DNA from: an uncultured Oscillospiraceae bacterium
GTDB lineage: Bacteria; Bacillota; Clostridia; Oscillospirales; Acutalibacteraceae
DNA: 13,751 nucleotides
NCBI GenBank assembly: GCA_900547305.1
Contig: URGH01000066.1
Span: 1 to 13,751 of the forward strand
Reading direction: 5' to 3'
Shown: piece by piece, positions 1 to 6,091 of the stretch
Layout: every line of letters begins with the position of its first letter
Numbering within the stretch: position 1 is the stretch's first letter
Position numbers and translations under genes: made by a program
The notes under the pieces: model-generated
The model's database searches: none
Told to the model about the DNA's origin: nothing
What the model saw: only the letters and a program-made list of their open reading frames with translations

Positions 1-185
1 TTAATCCGCCACAGGCGGCAGTCGGTTGTTATGCTCCGCCAATACCACCCCAGTGTCCTTGAAAAACCGCTTATTGAGCGGTTTTTCGCTTATAAGGTGT
101 TTTTCCGCCGCGCATGTCTGCGGAAAAACGAAAAATGCGGCGTTAACGCCGCAAAAATAGATTTTTTAGTTTATATATAGACTGA
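1..185 (+). repeat. Dispersed structured repeat, copy 1 (3' half)
   Basis: This stretch matches the 3' half of the complete copy at 11420-11757. Shared landmarks are the CCGCC-ACA-GGCGG hairpin (6-18), TTGTTATGCTCCG, CGCTTATAAGGTG, GTTTTTCCGCCGCGCA and the terminal AGACTGA (179-185). It contains a 10-bp hairpin at 62-86 (AAAAACCGCT / AGCGGTTTTT), a 10-bp pairing GTTTTTCCGC / GCGGAAAAAC at about 99-129, and GCGGCGT-TA-ACGCCGC at about 137-152. The 62-86 hairpin differs from its counterpart at 11637-11661 by two compensatory base-pair changes. No coding region is visible. The 5' half lies outside the window. The function is not recognised. Confidence 0.85.
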
Positions 186-215
186 AAGCTGGTTAAAAAC
201 GGCTTTATTTTATTT
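185..215 (+). terminator. Possible terminator-like hairpin after repeat copy 1
   Basis: AAAGCTGGTT pairs imperfectly with AAACGGCTTT (185-206) and is followed by the T-rich run ATTTTATTT. It starts exactly where similarity between repeat copies 1 and 2 ends; copy 2 also ends at a hairpin, of unrelated sequence. It may end a transcript covering the repeat. The stem has one mismatch and a G-T pair, so this is moderate evidence. I see no clear sigma-A promoter between it and the gene starting at 249. Confidence 0.4.
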
Positions 216-248
216 GTGTGGAAATTGCCGATTATCGGGGGTGCTTTT

Positions 249-980
249 ATGCGTATACTTTCAATAGGAAACAGCTTTTCACAGGACGCGCACAAGTGGT
301 TACATTCGTTAGCGGCGGCGGGAAACGATAATATTGATACATATAATCTTTATATCGGCGGCTGTTCGCTTGAAAGGCATTGGGAATGTATAGAAAAAAA
401 TCTGTGTGAATACGAATTGCAGGGCAATGACGGCGTGAGAATAGGTATGTCAAGCGTTTTGCAGGCGCTGAACGACGGAAAATACGACGCAGTTACCTTG
501 CAGCAGGCGAGCGGTTTCAGCGGAAAACCCCAGTCTTACATTCCTTATTTGACCCAAATATCGGATTTCGTTAAAAAATATCAGCCTGCCGCAAAGCTGT
601 ATTTCCACCAAACATGGAGCTATGAAACCGATTCCGCACATCCCGATTTTGTATTTTATAATAAGGATCAAAAAGAAATGTACCGCAGAATATGCGATTC
701 GGCGCAGATGGCGGCCCGACTTATCGGCGCGGAAATTATTCCCGTGGGAGACGCAATTCAATATTTACGGGAAAACGTTAAGGAGTTTGATTATTCCGCA
801 GGTGGGCTTTCCCTGTGCAGAGACGGTTTTCACCTTTCGCTGCTGTACGGAAGATTTGCCGCGGCAGCCGTGTGGTATAAAGCTCTTACCGGAAAAACCG
901 CCGATATTAAGGCATTTGCAAGACAAAATACGGAATTTGACGCGGCGCTGCTTAATGTGATTGCAGAGCACTGCGACTGA
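249..980 (+). CDS. DUF4886-type SGNH/GDSL hydrolase-like protein
   Basis: A 243-residue protein that opens with ILSIGNSFSQDA, which matches the block-I GxS motif of SGNH hydrolases in the form typical of the DUF4886 family; Ser9 would be the nucleophile. A late DGFHLS motif (Asp192, His195) fits block V with the catalytic Asp and His. Family members are thought to be esterases or deacetylases acting on glycans; the substrate here is unknown. There is no signal peptide or membrane segment, so it should be cytoplasmic. The ATG at 249 is chosen over an in-frame GTG at 216 because GGGGGTG sits about 6 nt upstream and the conserved domain begins at once. It is 22 nt upstream of the rhamnosidase gene, so the two are probably co-transcribed, and removal of acetyl groups from a rhamnose-containing glycoside is a plausible role (inference). 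Confidence 0.8.
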   Translation: MRILSIGNSFSQDAHKWLHSLAAAGNDNIDTYNLYIGGCSLERHWECIEKNLCEYELQGNDGVRIGMSSVLQALNDGKYDAVTLQQASGFSGKPQSYIPYLTQISDFVKKYQPAAKLYFHQTWSYETDSAHPDFVFYNKDQKEMYRRICDSAQMAARLIGAEIIPVGDAIQYLRENVKEFDYSAGGLSLCRDGFHLSLLYGRFAAAAVWYKALTGKTADIKAFARQNTEFDAALLNVIAEHCD

Positions 981-1002
981 AAAAACAGCAAAGGAAGATA
1001 TT

Positions 1003-3261
1003 ATGCTTTATCCTAATACATTTATATCCGCAGGAGAGGAATACGCGGACATAGGGCATTTTGTGTCCGCGCCCTTTTTCAGAAAAAAATTTACTGCCGA
1101 AAAAATTAAAACCGCCGAAATTGTAATAGGCGCGGTGGGGTTTTACCGGCTGTTTATTAACGGTAAGGATATTACAAAGGGCTTTCTGGCACCGTATATC
1201 AGCAACCCCGACGATATTGTTTATTACGACCGCTATGATGTCAGCGGTCTTATAAACGAGGGTGAAAATATAATCGCCGTGCTTTTGGGCAACGGCTTGC
1301 AAAATAACCCCGGCGGGGCAATTTGGGATTTTGATAAAGCCCCGTGGCGCGGCGCGCCGAGTTTCGCCCTGCGGCTTGATATGACCGATTTTGGCGGAAA
1401 TATAACGGCAATTGAAAGCGACGAAAGTTTTAAGGTTTGCAATTCTCCCATATTGTTCGATGATTACCGCTGCGGTGAATATTATGACGCGCGGCTCGAA
1501 ATTTCGAATTTCCACACTGCCGATTTTGACGATTTGGGTTTTAAAAATGCGATAAAAGCTCCCACACCACGCGGGGGAAAAAGGCTTTGTACCGCCGACC
1601 CCGTTCGTATTTACGGGGAGTTAAAGCCTGTTTCCGTTACACGTTGTGAAAACGGTTGGCTTTACGATTTCGGGGAGAATAATACCGGCGTTTGCAGACT
1701 TTCGGTAAACGCAAAAGCGGGACAGAAAATTACCCTGCGCTACGGCGAATGGCTGAAAGACGGAAAGCTCTGCCTCGATAATATCCGTTTTGCACAGCAA
1801 AGTGATTTACAAAAGGATTTTGTTCAAAAAAGCGAGTATATCTGCAGGGATGGGAATCAGACCCATACCCCGAGCTTTATATATAACGGTTTTCGCTATG
1901 TGCTGGCAGAGGGCATAACCGAGGAGCAGGCGACTGAAAATTTGCTTACCTACCTTAAAATGAGTTCACTGCCGAATTGCGCGGGGGAATTTACCTGCTC
2001 GGATGAGGTTATAAACAAAATACAGGAAGCCACGGTACGCTCGGATATTTCAAACTTCAATTATTTCCCGACCGACTGCCCGCAGAGGGAAAAGAACGGC
2101 TGGACTGCCGACGCGTCGCTCTCGGCAGAGCAAATGCTTTTTAATCTGTATCCCGAGAAATGCTATAAAGAGTGGATGCACAGTATTTACAAGGCACTGA
2201 GCGATAACGGTCAGCTGCCGGGTATCGTTCCCACCGCGGGTTGGGGCTATGAATGGGGCAACGGACCCGCGTGGGATAACGTTATAATAAATCTGCCGTA
2301 TTTTACCTATAAATACCGCGGCGACAGGGAGATATTGGAAGAGCTGTCTGCTCCGTTAATGCGGTATTTAAACTACCTGTTTTCAAGACTTGGCGAAGAC
2401 GGAATTATGGAAATAGGTCTTGGTGACTGGTGCCCGCCCGGGGTGAAAGAGGATGAATTTAAAACTCCGCTTGCCGTGACCGATACTATATTGACCTACG
2501 ATATAGCCGTAAAATCCGCGTTCGTATATGAGGTACTGGGGCAGGAGCCGCAAAGGCAGTTTGCGCTGGCGCTTGCCGAAAGGGTAAAGGCGGCGTTCAG
2601 AGAAAAGCTCTTAAACAAAGAAACGGGCGAAATTAAAGGCGGCACCCAAACTGGTCAGGCTATGGCTATATATTACGGTTTGCTCACGGAAGAGGAAAAG
2701 TCGAAAGCGCTTAAACTGCTCATTAAATATATAGATGATGAAAACGGGCATTTTTACACAGGCGTGCTTGGCGGCAGGGTGATCTACCGCGTGCTTGCCG
2801 AAAACGGCTATGTGGATTTAGCCTATAATATGATAGTAAGACCCGATTATCCGTCCTACGGCAACTGGATAAAGCGGGGAGCCACCACGCTTTGGGAAGG
2901 CTTTTACCCCGAGGGCGGCAGAGTGTTATCGCTCAACCATCATTTTTGGGGCGATATTTCGGCATGGTTCTATACATACCTTGCAGGTATAAAAATAAAT
3001 CCGACGGGCAGGGATGTGACGAATGTTGATATTGCGCCGCTTTTCCCCGAAAAATTAAGAAACGTAAGCGCGCGTTACTATACGCCGAACGGCAGAATAT
3101 CCGTCGCATGGGGGCGCACGGATGAAAATTCGGTTGTTTTAAAAATAACCGCGGCTGAAAAGCTGCACGGTAAAATCCTTTTGCCCGAGGGCTTTGCCTT
3201 TGAAGATGGTACGCACGAAACAGAGCTTAAAAGCGGGGAGTACGGGCTTAAACATGTGTAA
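1003..3261 (+). CDS. GH78 alpha-L-rhamnosidase-like glycoside hydrolase
   Basis: A 752-residue enzyme with the layout of glycoside hydrolase family 78: an N-terminal beta-sandwich region (motif GFYRLFINGKDI), a central (alpha/alpha)6 barrel and a C-terminal beta domain. The family motif DCPQREKNGWTAD gives Asp358, Glu363 and Asp370, with the same spacing as the three acidic residues of characterised GH78 enzymes. GATTLWEGF supplies the later conserved Glu632. It should hydrolyse terminal alpha-L-rhamnose from plant or bacterial glycosides. No signal peptide is present, so it probably acts on imported oligosaccharides or small rhamnosides. The ATG at 1003 has AAGGAAG 5 nt upstream; an in-frame upstream TTG at 961 would overlap the previous gene and lacks support. 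A strong terminator follows the stop. Confidence 0.9.
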   Translation: MLYPNTFISAGEEYADIGHFVSAPFFRKKFTAEKIKTAEIVIGAVGFYRLFINGKDITKGFLAPYISNPDDIVYYDRYDVSGLINEGENIIAVLLGNGLQNNPGGAIWDFDKAPWRGAPSFALRLDMTDFGGNITAIESDESFKVCNSPILFDDYRCGEYYDARLEISNFHTADFDDLGFKNAIKAPTPRGGKRLCTADPVRIYGELKPVSVTRCENGWLYDFGENNTGVCRLSVNAKAGQKITLRYGEWLKDGKLCLDNIRFAQQSDLQKDFVQKSEYICRDGNQTHTPSFIYNGFRYVLAEGITEEQATENLLTYLKMSSLPNCAGEFTCSDEVINKIQEATVRSDISNFNYFPTDCPQREKNGWTADASLSAEQMLFNLYPEKCYKEWMHSIYKALSDNGQLPGIVPTAGWGYEWGNGPAWDNVIINLPYFTYKYRGDREILEELSAPLMRYLNYLFSRLGEDGIMEIGLGDWCPPGVKEDEFKTPLAVTDTILTYDIAVKSAFVYEVLGQEPQRQFALALAERVKAAFREKLLNKETGEIKGGTQTGQAMAIYYGLLTEEEKSKALKLLIKYIDDENGHFYTGVLGGRVIYRVLAENGYVDLAYNMIVRPDYPSYGNWIKRGATTLWEGFYPEGGRVLSLNHHFWGDISAWFYTYLAGIKINPTGRDVTNVDIAPLFPEKLRNVSARYYTPNGRISVAWGRTDENSVVLKITAAEKLHGKILLPEGFAFEDGTHETELKSGEYGLKHV

Positions 3262-3265
3262 TACG

Positions 3266-3307
3266 AAAATCCGTCGCAAGTGAGAAAAATCACTTGCGAC
3301 GGATTTT
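3266..3307. terminator. Bidirectional intrinsic terminator
   Basis: An 18-bp perfect stem (3266-3283 with 3290-3307, arms AAAATCCGTCGCAAGTGA and complement) encloses a GAAAAA loop. On the plus strand the 3' arm ends in a T-run after GACGG; on the minus strand the arm likewise ends in T residues. It lies between the convergent rhamnosidase and rrf2 genes, 4 nt past one stop and touching the other gene's stop, so it can end both transcripts. Confidence 0.93.
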
Positions 3308-3736
3308 TTATATTATCCAGCTTCCGTTATCGCCGCCGGGCAGTAAATCGGCAACGGTATATGACTCAAAAAAATTATTAAGCGTTTTATAAAGCTCGCG
3401 CCACATTGCAATAGTGCGGCAGCGCTCTGACATATCGCATGGCGGGGAGTCTTTTTTAAGACAGGCAACGGGCGCTAACTCGCCCTCTGTTACCTCTAAT
3501 ATTTCGCGTACGCTGTAATTTTCGGGCGGGCGGCAAAGGCGGTAACCGCCGCCCTTACCGTGCGCTCCCTCAACAAGCCCTGCTTTTGAAAGGCTTGTCA
3601 TTATAGCTTCTAAATATTTCTGCGATATATTCTGCCGCTCGGCAACTGCCCTTAACGGGATAAAATCCCCCGAGGCATGCTCTGCCAAATCGACCATTAC
3701 CCGCAGCGCGTATCTGCCCTTTGTTGAAACAGTCAT
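3308..3736 (-). CDS. Rrf2-family transcriptional regulator (IscR/CymR-like)
   Basis: A 142-residue protein with the Rrf2 N-terminus (STKGRYALRVMVDLAEH), a winged helix-turn-helix (about residues 25-68, including NISQKYLEAIM and GKGGGYRL) and a dimerisation helix. Cys92, Cys100 and Cys106 resemble the three-Cys Fe-S site of IscR-type members (Cys92/98/104 in E. coli IscR), with a wider first spacing. B. subtilis CymR, the cysteine-metabolism repressor that works with CysK, lacks these cysteines. The gene is 3 nt downstream of cysK with only a weak ribosome binding site, so translational coupling is likely. A 23-bp palindrome over the cysK start point is its probable operator, making the operon self-regulated (inference). 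Whether it senses Fe-S status, O-acetylserine through CysK, or both cannot be told from sequence. Confidence 0.9.
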   Translation of the reverse strand: MTVSTKGRYALRVMVDLAEHASGDFIPLRAVAERQNISQKYLEAIMTSLSKAGLVEGAHGKGGGYRLCRPPENYSVREILEVTEGELAPVACLKKDSPPCDMSERCRTIAMWRELYKTLNNFFESYTVADLLPGGDNGSWII

Positions 3737-3739
3737 GGC

Positions 3740-4672
3740 TTATTCTGCGAAAAGCGGGGTAGAGAGGTATCTGTCGCCTGTGTCGGGCAGCAGGGCTACT
3801 ATGGTTTTACCCTCGTTTTCGGGGCGTTTTGCAAGCTCAATAGCCGCGTGCAAGGCAGCGCCCGAGGAAATGCCCACAAGCACGCCCTCGTTTTTGCCTA
3901 TTTCTCTGCCGGCTTTGAATGCGTCGTCGTTCTCAACGGGTATAATTTCATCGTAAACCGCGGTATCAAGCACATCGGGCACAAAGCCTGCGCCTATACC
4001 CTGAATTTTATGCGCGCCCGAGGGCTTGCCCGAAAGCACGGCTGAGCTTGCCGGCTCTACCGCTACTACCTTTACCTCGGGCTTTTTGGATTTAAGGTAC
4101 TGACCAACGCCCGTAACCGTGCCGCCGGTACCAACGCCCGCTACAAATATATCAACCTCGCCGTCGGTATCTTCAAATATTTCGGGACCTGTGGTTTCAA
4201 AATGCGCCTTGGGGTTTGCGGGGTTTACAAACTGCCCCGGAATAAAGCTGTTCGGTATTTCTTTGCTTAATTCCTCAGCCTTGGCAATGGCGCCTTTCAT
4301 GCCCTTTGCGCCCTCGGTCAGCACAAGCTCCGCACCGTAGGCTTTCATAAGCTGGCGGCGCTCAACCGACATGGTTTCGGGCATTACTATAATAATTCTG
4401 TACCCGCGCGCGGCGGCAACCGCCGCAAGACCTATGCCCGTATTGCCCGAGGTCGGCTCGATTATAACCGAATCGGGTTTTAGCTTTCCGCTCTTTTCGG
4501 CGTCGTCTATCATTGCCTTGGCAATTCTGTCCTTAACGGAGCCTGCGGGATTGAAATATTCAAGTTTCGCGAGTATTTTAGCCTTTAAGCCGTATTTCTT
4601 TTCAATATGAGTGAGTTCAAGCAAGGGGGTTTTTCCTATAAGCTGATCTGCCGATGTATATATTTTTGACAT
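3740..4672 (-). CDS. cysK: Cysteine synthase A (O-acetylserine sulfhydrylase)
   Basis: A 310-residue PLP enzyme that makes L-cysteine from O-acetyl-L-serine and sulfide in the cytoplasm. The length is normal for CysK. Visible landmarks are the PLP lysine in NPAGSVKDR (Lys47), the substrate-binding loop TSGNTG (74-79), the phosphate-binding loop GTGGT (181-185), GISSGAA near residue 268 and the C-terminal PDTGDRYLSTPLF. The start has GGAAG about 9 nt upstream. It is the first long gene of an operon with the Rrf2 regulator. The leader is about 140 nt, counted from a consensus promoter at 4819-4847, and holds a candidate operator and a possible short Cys-containing ORF. Confident assignment. Confidence 0.96.
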   Translation of the reverse strand: MSKIYTSADQLIGKTPLLELTHIEKKYGLKAKILAKLEYFNPAGSVKDRIAKAMIDDAEKSGKLKPDSVIIEPTSGNTGIGLAAVAAARGYRIIIVMPETMSVERRQLMKAYGAELVLTEGAKGMKGAIAKAEELSKEIPNSFIPGQFVNPANPKAHFETTGPEIFEDTDGEVDIFVAGVGTGGTVTGVGQYLKSKKPEVKVVAVEPASSAVLSGKPSGAHKIQGIGAGFVPDVLDTAVYDEIIPVENDDAFKAGREIGKNEGVLVGISSGAALHAAIELAKRPENEGKTIVALLPDTGDRYLSTPLFAE

Positions 4673-4720
4673 AGTAATTACTTCCTTTTTTAATATTATA
4701 TTATTTTGATTTTCAAAGAA

Positions 4721-4783
4721 TTACATTAACCGACATCGGCTGCGGCTGCACATTCGTCTGTAAAGTGTTTCGGATGATTTCAT
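4721..4783 (-). CDS. Possible Cys-containing leader peptide ahead of cysK
   Basis: A 20-codon ORF (ATG to TAA) lies inside the predicted cysK leader. The peptide starts MKSSETLYRR and continues with the segment RMCSRSRC, giving two Cys codons (TGC, TGT) close to the end among several Arg codons. A weak Shine-Dalgarno (AGGT) sits about 9 nt upstream. The stop is about 50 nt before the cysK ATG. Short leader ORFs rich in the regulated amino acid are known to control biosynthetic operons by ribosome stalling; that role here is inference. No terminator/antiterminator pair is visible downstream, so any control would be translational or Rho-dependent. It could also be a chance ORF. Confidence 0.42.
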   Translation of the reverse strand: MKSSETLYRRMCSRSRCRLM

Positions 4784-4794
4784 ATCGTTTTTAC

Positions 4795-4817
4795 CTACCA
4801 ATCTGATATGTTGGTAG
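4795..4817 (-). promoter_or_regulatory. Candidate Rrf2 operator
   Basis: A perfect inverted repeat CTACCAA-N9-TTGGTAG (7-bp arms) begins one base after the -10 box of the cysK promoter, so it covers the predicted transcription start. A bound dimer there would block initiation. The dyad layout and the presence of an Rrf2 repressor gene in the same operon make that protein the likely binder. No second copy of the full dyad was seen elsewhere in the window. Confidence 0.6.
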
Positions 4818-4818
4818 T

Positions 4819-4847
4819 ATTATAGCACGGCGGGAAGAATTTGTCAA
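4819..4847 (-). promoter_or_regulatory. cysK-rrf2 promoter
   Basis: On the minus strand, TTGACA (4842-4847) and TATAAT (4819-4824) are both exact consensus with a 17-bp spacer. The predicted start point is near 4812, inside the CTACCAA/TTGGTAG palindrome. Such a strong core promoter fits control by repression. Confidence 0.85.
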
Positions 4848-4873
4848 TAGCAAAAAGCAAATTTTTTTAATTC

Positions 4874-4902
4874 TTGTAAATCGGGCGGCGGTATTGTATA
4901 AT
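4874..4902 (+). promoter_or_regulatory. lysR promoter
   Basis: TTGTAA (4874-4879), a 17-bp spacer and TATAAT (4897-4902). The predicted start point is near 4908-4910, only about 10 nt before the ATG at 4920 and almost touching an in-frame GTG at 4911. The 5' leader is therefore very short. It is divergent from the cysK promoter, with the two -35 boxes about 27 bp apart. Confidence 0.7.
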
Positions 4903-4919
4903 GTTATACGGTGATTATA

Positions 4920-5834
4920 ATGACATTGCAGCAGCTTCATTATGTAATAGTAATAGCGGAAACCGGCTCTATGAACAAGGCGGCTGAAAGGCTGTATATT
5001 ACCCAGCCCTCGCTTACGGGCGCGGTAAAGGAGCTTGAAAGCGAGCTCGGAATAATAATATTTCACCGTAGCGGCAGGGGAGTATCCCTCACGGGCGACG
5101 GGCAGGAATTTATAACCTACGCAAGGCAATTATACCATCAGTATGAAGATCTGACAGAAAAATACGGTCCCGGCGGCACGCTTAAAAAGAAATTCGGCGT
5201 ATCAACGCAGCACTATTCTTTCGCGGTCAAGGCGTTTGTTGAAACGGTGAAGAATTTTGATACCGCAAAATATGAATTTGCGATTCGTGAGACAAAGACC
5301 AAGGAAGTTATTGAAGACGTGCGCACGCTCAGAAGTGAAATAGGTATAATATATTTAAGCGATTTCAACCGTAACTTTATAAATAAGATACTTAAATCAA
5401 ACGAACTGGAATTCCACCGCCTTATAGACTGCCGCGTTTTTGTATATCTTTGGAAAAATCATCCGCTTGCGAATAAAAGCGAAATAACCGCGGCGGAGCT
5501 TAACGACTACCCCTGCCTTTCATTTGAACAGGGGGCGGACAGCTCTTTATATCTTGCCGAGGAAATATTTGTGGGGAACGAATTTCCGCAGACGATAAAG
5601 GCGAACGACCGCGCGACAATGCTTAACCTTATGGTGGGGCTTAACGGCTTTACGCTTTGCTCGGGAATAATTTGCGAGGAGCTGAACGGCGACGAATACC
5701 GCGCCGTGCCTTTCTCAGATAACGGTGAAAACGACCAGTCAATGGAAATAGGGTATATAACAAGGAAAAATCAACTTCTCGGCAATATCGGTAATATGTA
5801 TATTGATAATATAAAACAATATCTTAATTCTTAA
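4920..5834 (+). CDS. LysR-family transcriptional regulator
   Basis: A 304-residue LysR-type regulator. The N-terminal winged helix-turn-helix (LQQLHYVIVIAETGSMNKAAERLYITQPSLTGAVKELE, about residues 3-40, then LGIIIFHR) is followed by an effector-binding domain with periplasmic-binding-protein fold. The ATG at 4920 is preferred to the in-frame GTG at 4911, because family members usually start two or three residues before this motif and GGTGA then serves as a short-range ribosome binding site. It is divergent from cysK and upstream of the met-type importer operon, so control of sulfur amino-acid genes is likely (compare CysB, CysL and MetR in other bacteria). The effector is not deducible. Confidence 0.92.
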   Translation: MTLQQLHYVIVIAETGSMNKAAERLYITQPSLTGAVKELESELGIIIFHRSGRGVSLTGDGQEFITYARQLYHQYEDLTEKYGPGGTLKKKFGVSTQHYSFAVKAFVETVKNFDTAKYEFAIRETKTKEVIEDVRTLRSEIGIIYLSDFNRNFINKILKSNELEFHRLIDCRVFVYLWKNHPLANKSEITAAELNDYPCLSFEQGADSSLYLAEEIFVGNEFPQTIKANDRATMLNLMVGLNGFTLCSGIICEELNGDEYRAVPFSDNGENDQSMEIGYITRKNQLLGNIGNMYIDNIKQYLNS

Positions 5835-5840
5835 ACACCC

Positions 5841-5877
5841 AGTGAGCTATAGTTTTAATCTATAACTCACTATTTTT
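5841..5877 (+). terminator. lysR intrinsic terminator
   Basis: AGTGAGCTATAG (5841-5852) pairs with CTATAACTCACT (5860-5871) with one C-A mismatch and a TTTTAAT loop, followed by ATTTTT. It lies 6 nt after the lysR stop and separates it from the importer operon. Confidence 0.85.
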
Positions 5878-5885
5878 ATAGGATA

Positions 5886-5915
5886 TTGGACAAAACAAAA
5901 ATTTTGTAGTATACT
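5886..5915 (+). promoter_or_regulatory. Promoter of the leader ORF-metQNI operon
   Basis: TTGGAC (5886-5891), 18-bp spacer, TATACT (5910-5915); the start point would be near 5922. A 13-nt dyad ACAAAA-A-TTTTGT (5895-5907) fills the spacer and could be an operator, although such AT-rich dyads are easy to find by chance. The TTGGTAG-type palindrome of cysK is not present here. Confidence 0.6.
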
Positions 5916-5947
5916 AACGTCAACGAAACAAAAAGGAGCTGAAAACC

Positions 5948-6031
5948 GTGATAAAAACAAAATGCGGATATGGGTTAATATCGCGGGCAAAAAGCGCTGC
6001 GGCAACCCGATGTACGGATTTCCGAATGTGA
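5948..6031 (+). CDS. Short Cys-containing upstream ORF (putative leader peptide)
   Basis: A 27-residue ORF starts with GTG at 5948, 9 nt after a strong AAGGAG, and is the first ORF of the predicted importer transcript. The peptide begins MIKTKCGYGLISRAK and continues SAAATRCTDFRM, with Cys6 and Cys22. The stretch is visibly richer in G+C than the sequences on both sides, which suggests selection on the segment. It stops 60 nt before the metQ ATG. A regulatory leader whose translation reports cysteine supply is the favoured reading (inference). Alternatives are a functional small protein or a structured RNA: GCGGATAT/ATATCGC and CGGA/TCCG hairpins can form within it. A second ORF in another frame from the ATG at 5962 has no well-placed ribosome binding site. 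Confidence 0.6.
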   Translation: MIKTKCGYGLISRAKSAAATRCTDFRM

Positions 6032-6091
6032 AACTTGTAATTCATACGCAGTACTTCATAATATAAAAAGAATTTGAAAGGTAGATTTAAA

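Noticed and set aside
216..248. GTG start for the DUF4886 protein
   Set aside because: The added residues are not family-like and the ATG at 249 has GGGGGTG at good spacing just before the conserved GNSFS segment.
622..960. Overlapping open frames on both strands inside the long genes (for example here and at 952-1515 minus)
   Set aside because: They are shadows of well-supported genes, with no recognisable domains and no ribosome binding sites.
961..1002. In-frame upstream TTG start for the rhamnosidase gene
   Set aside because: It would overlap the preceding gene, has no ribosome binding site, and adds residues outside the family's usual start; the ATG at 1003 has AAGGAAG at good spacing.
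5962..6064. Alternative 33-codon ORF in another frame of the metQ leader
   Set aside because: Its ATG lies about 24 nt from the only strong ribosome binding site, while the GTG at 5948 is ideally placed.
5916..6091. SAM riboswitch or T-box upstream of metQ
   Set aside because: No S-box core, T-box sequence, anticodon-like specifier arrangement or terminator is visible; the region is better explained by a short ORF.
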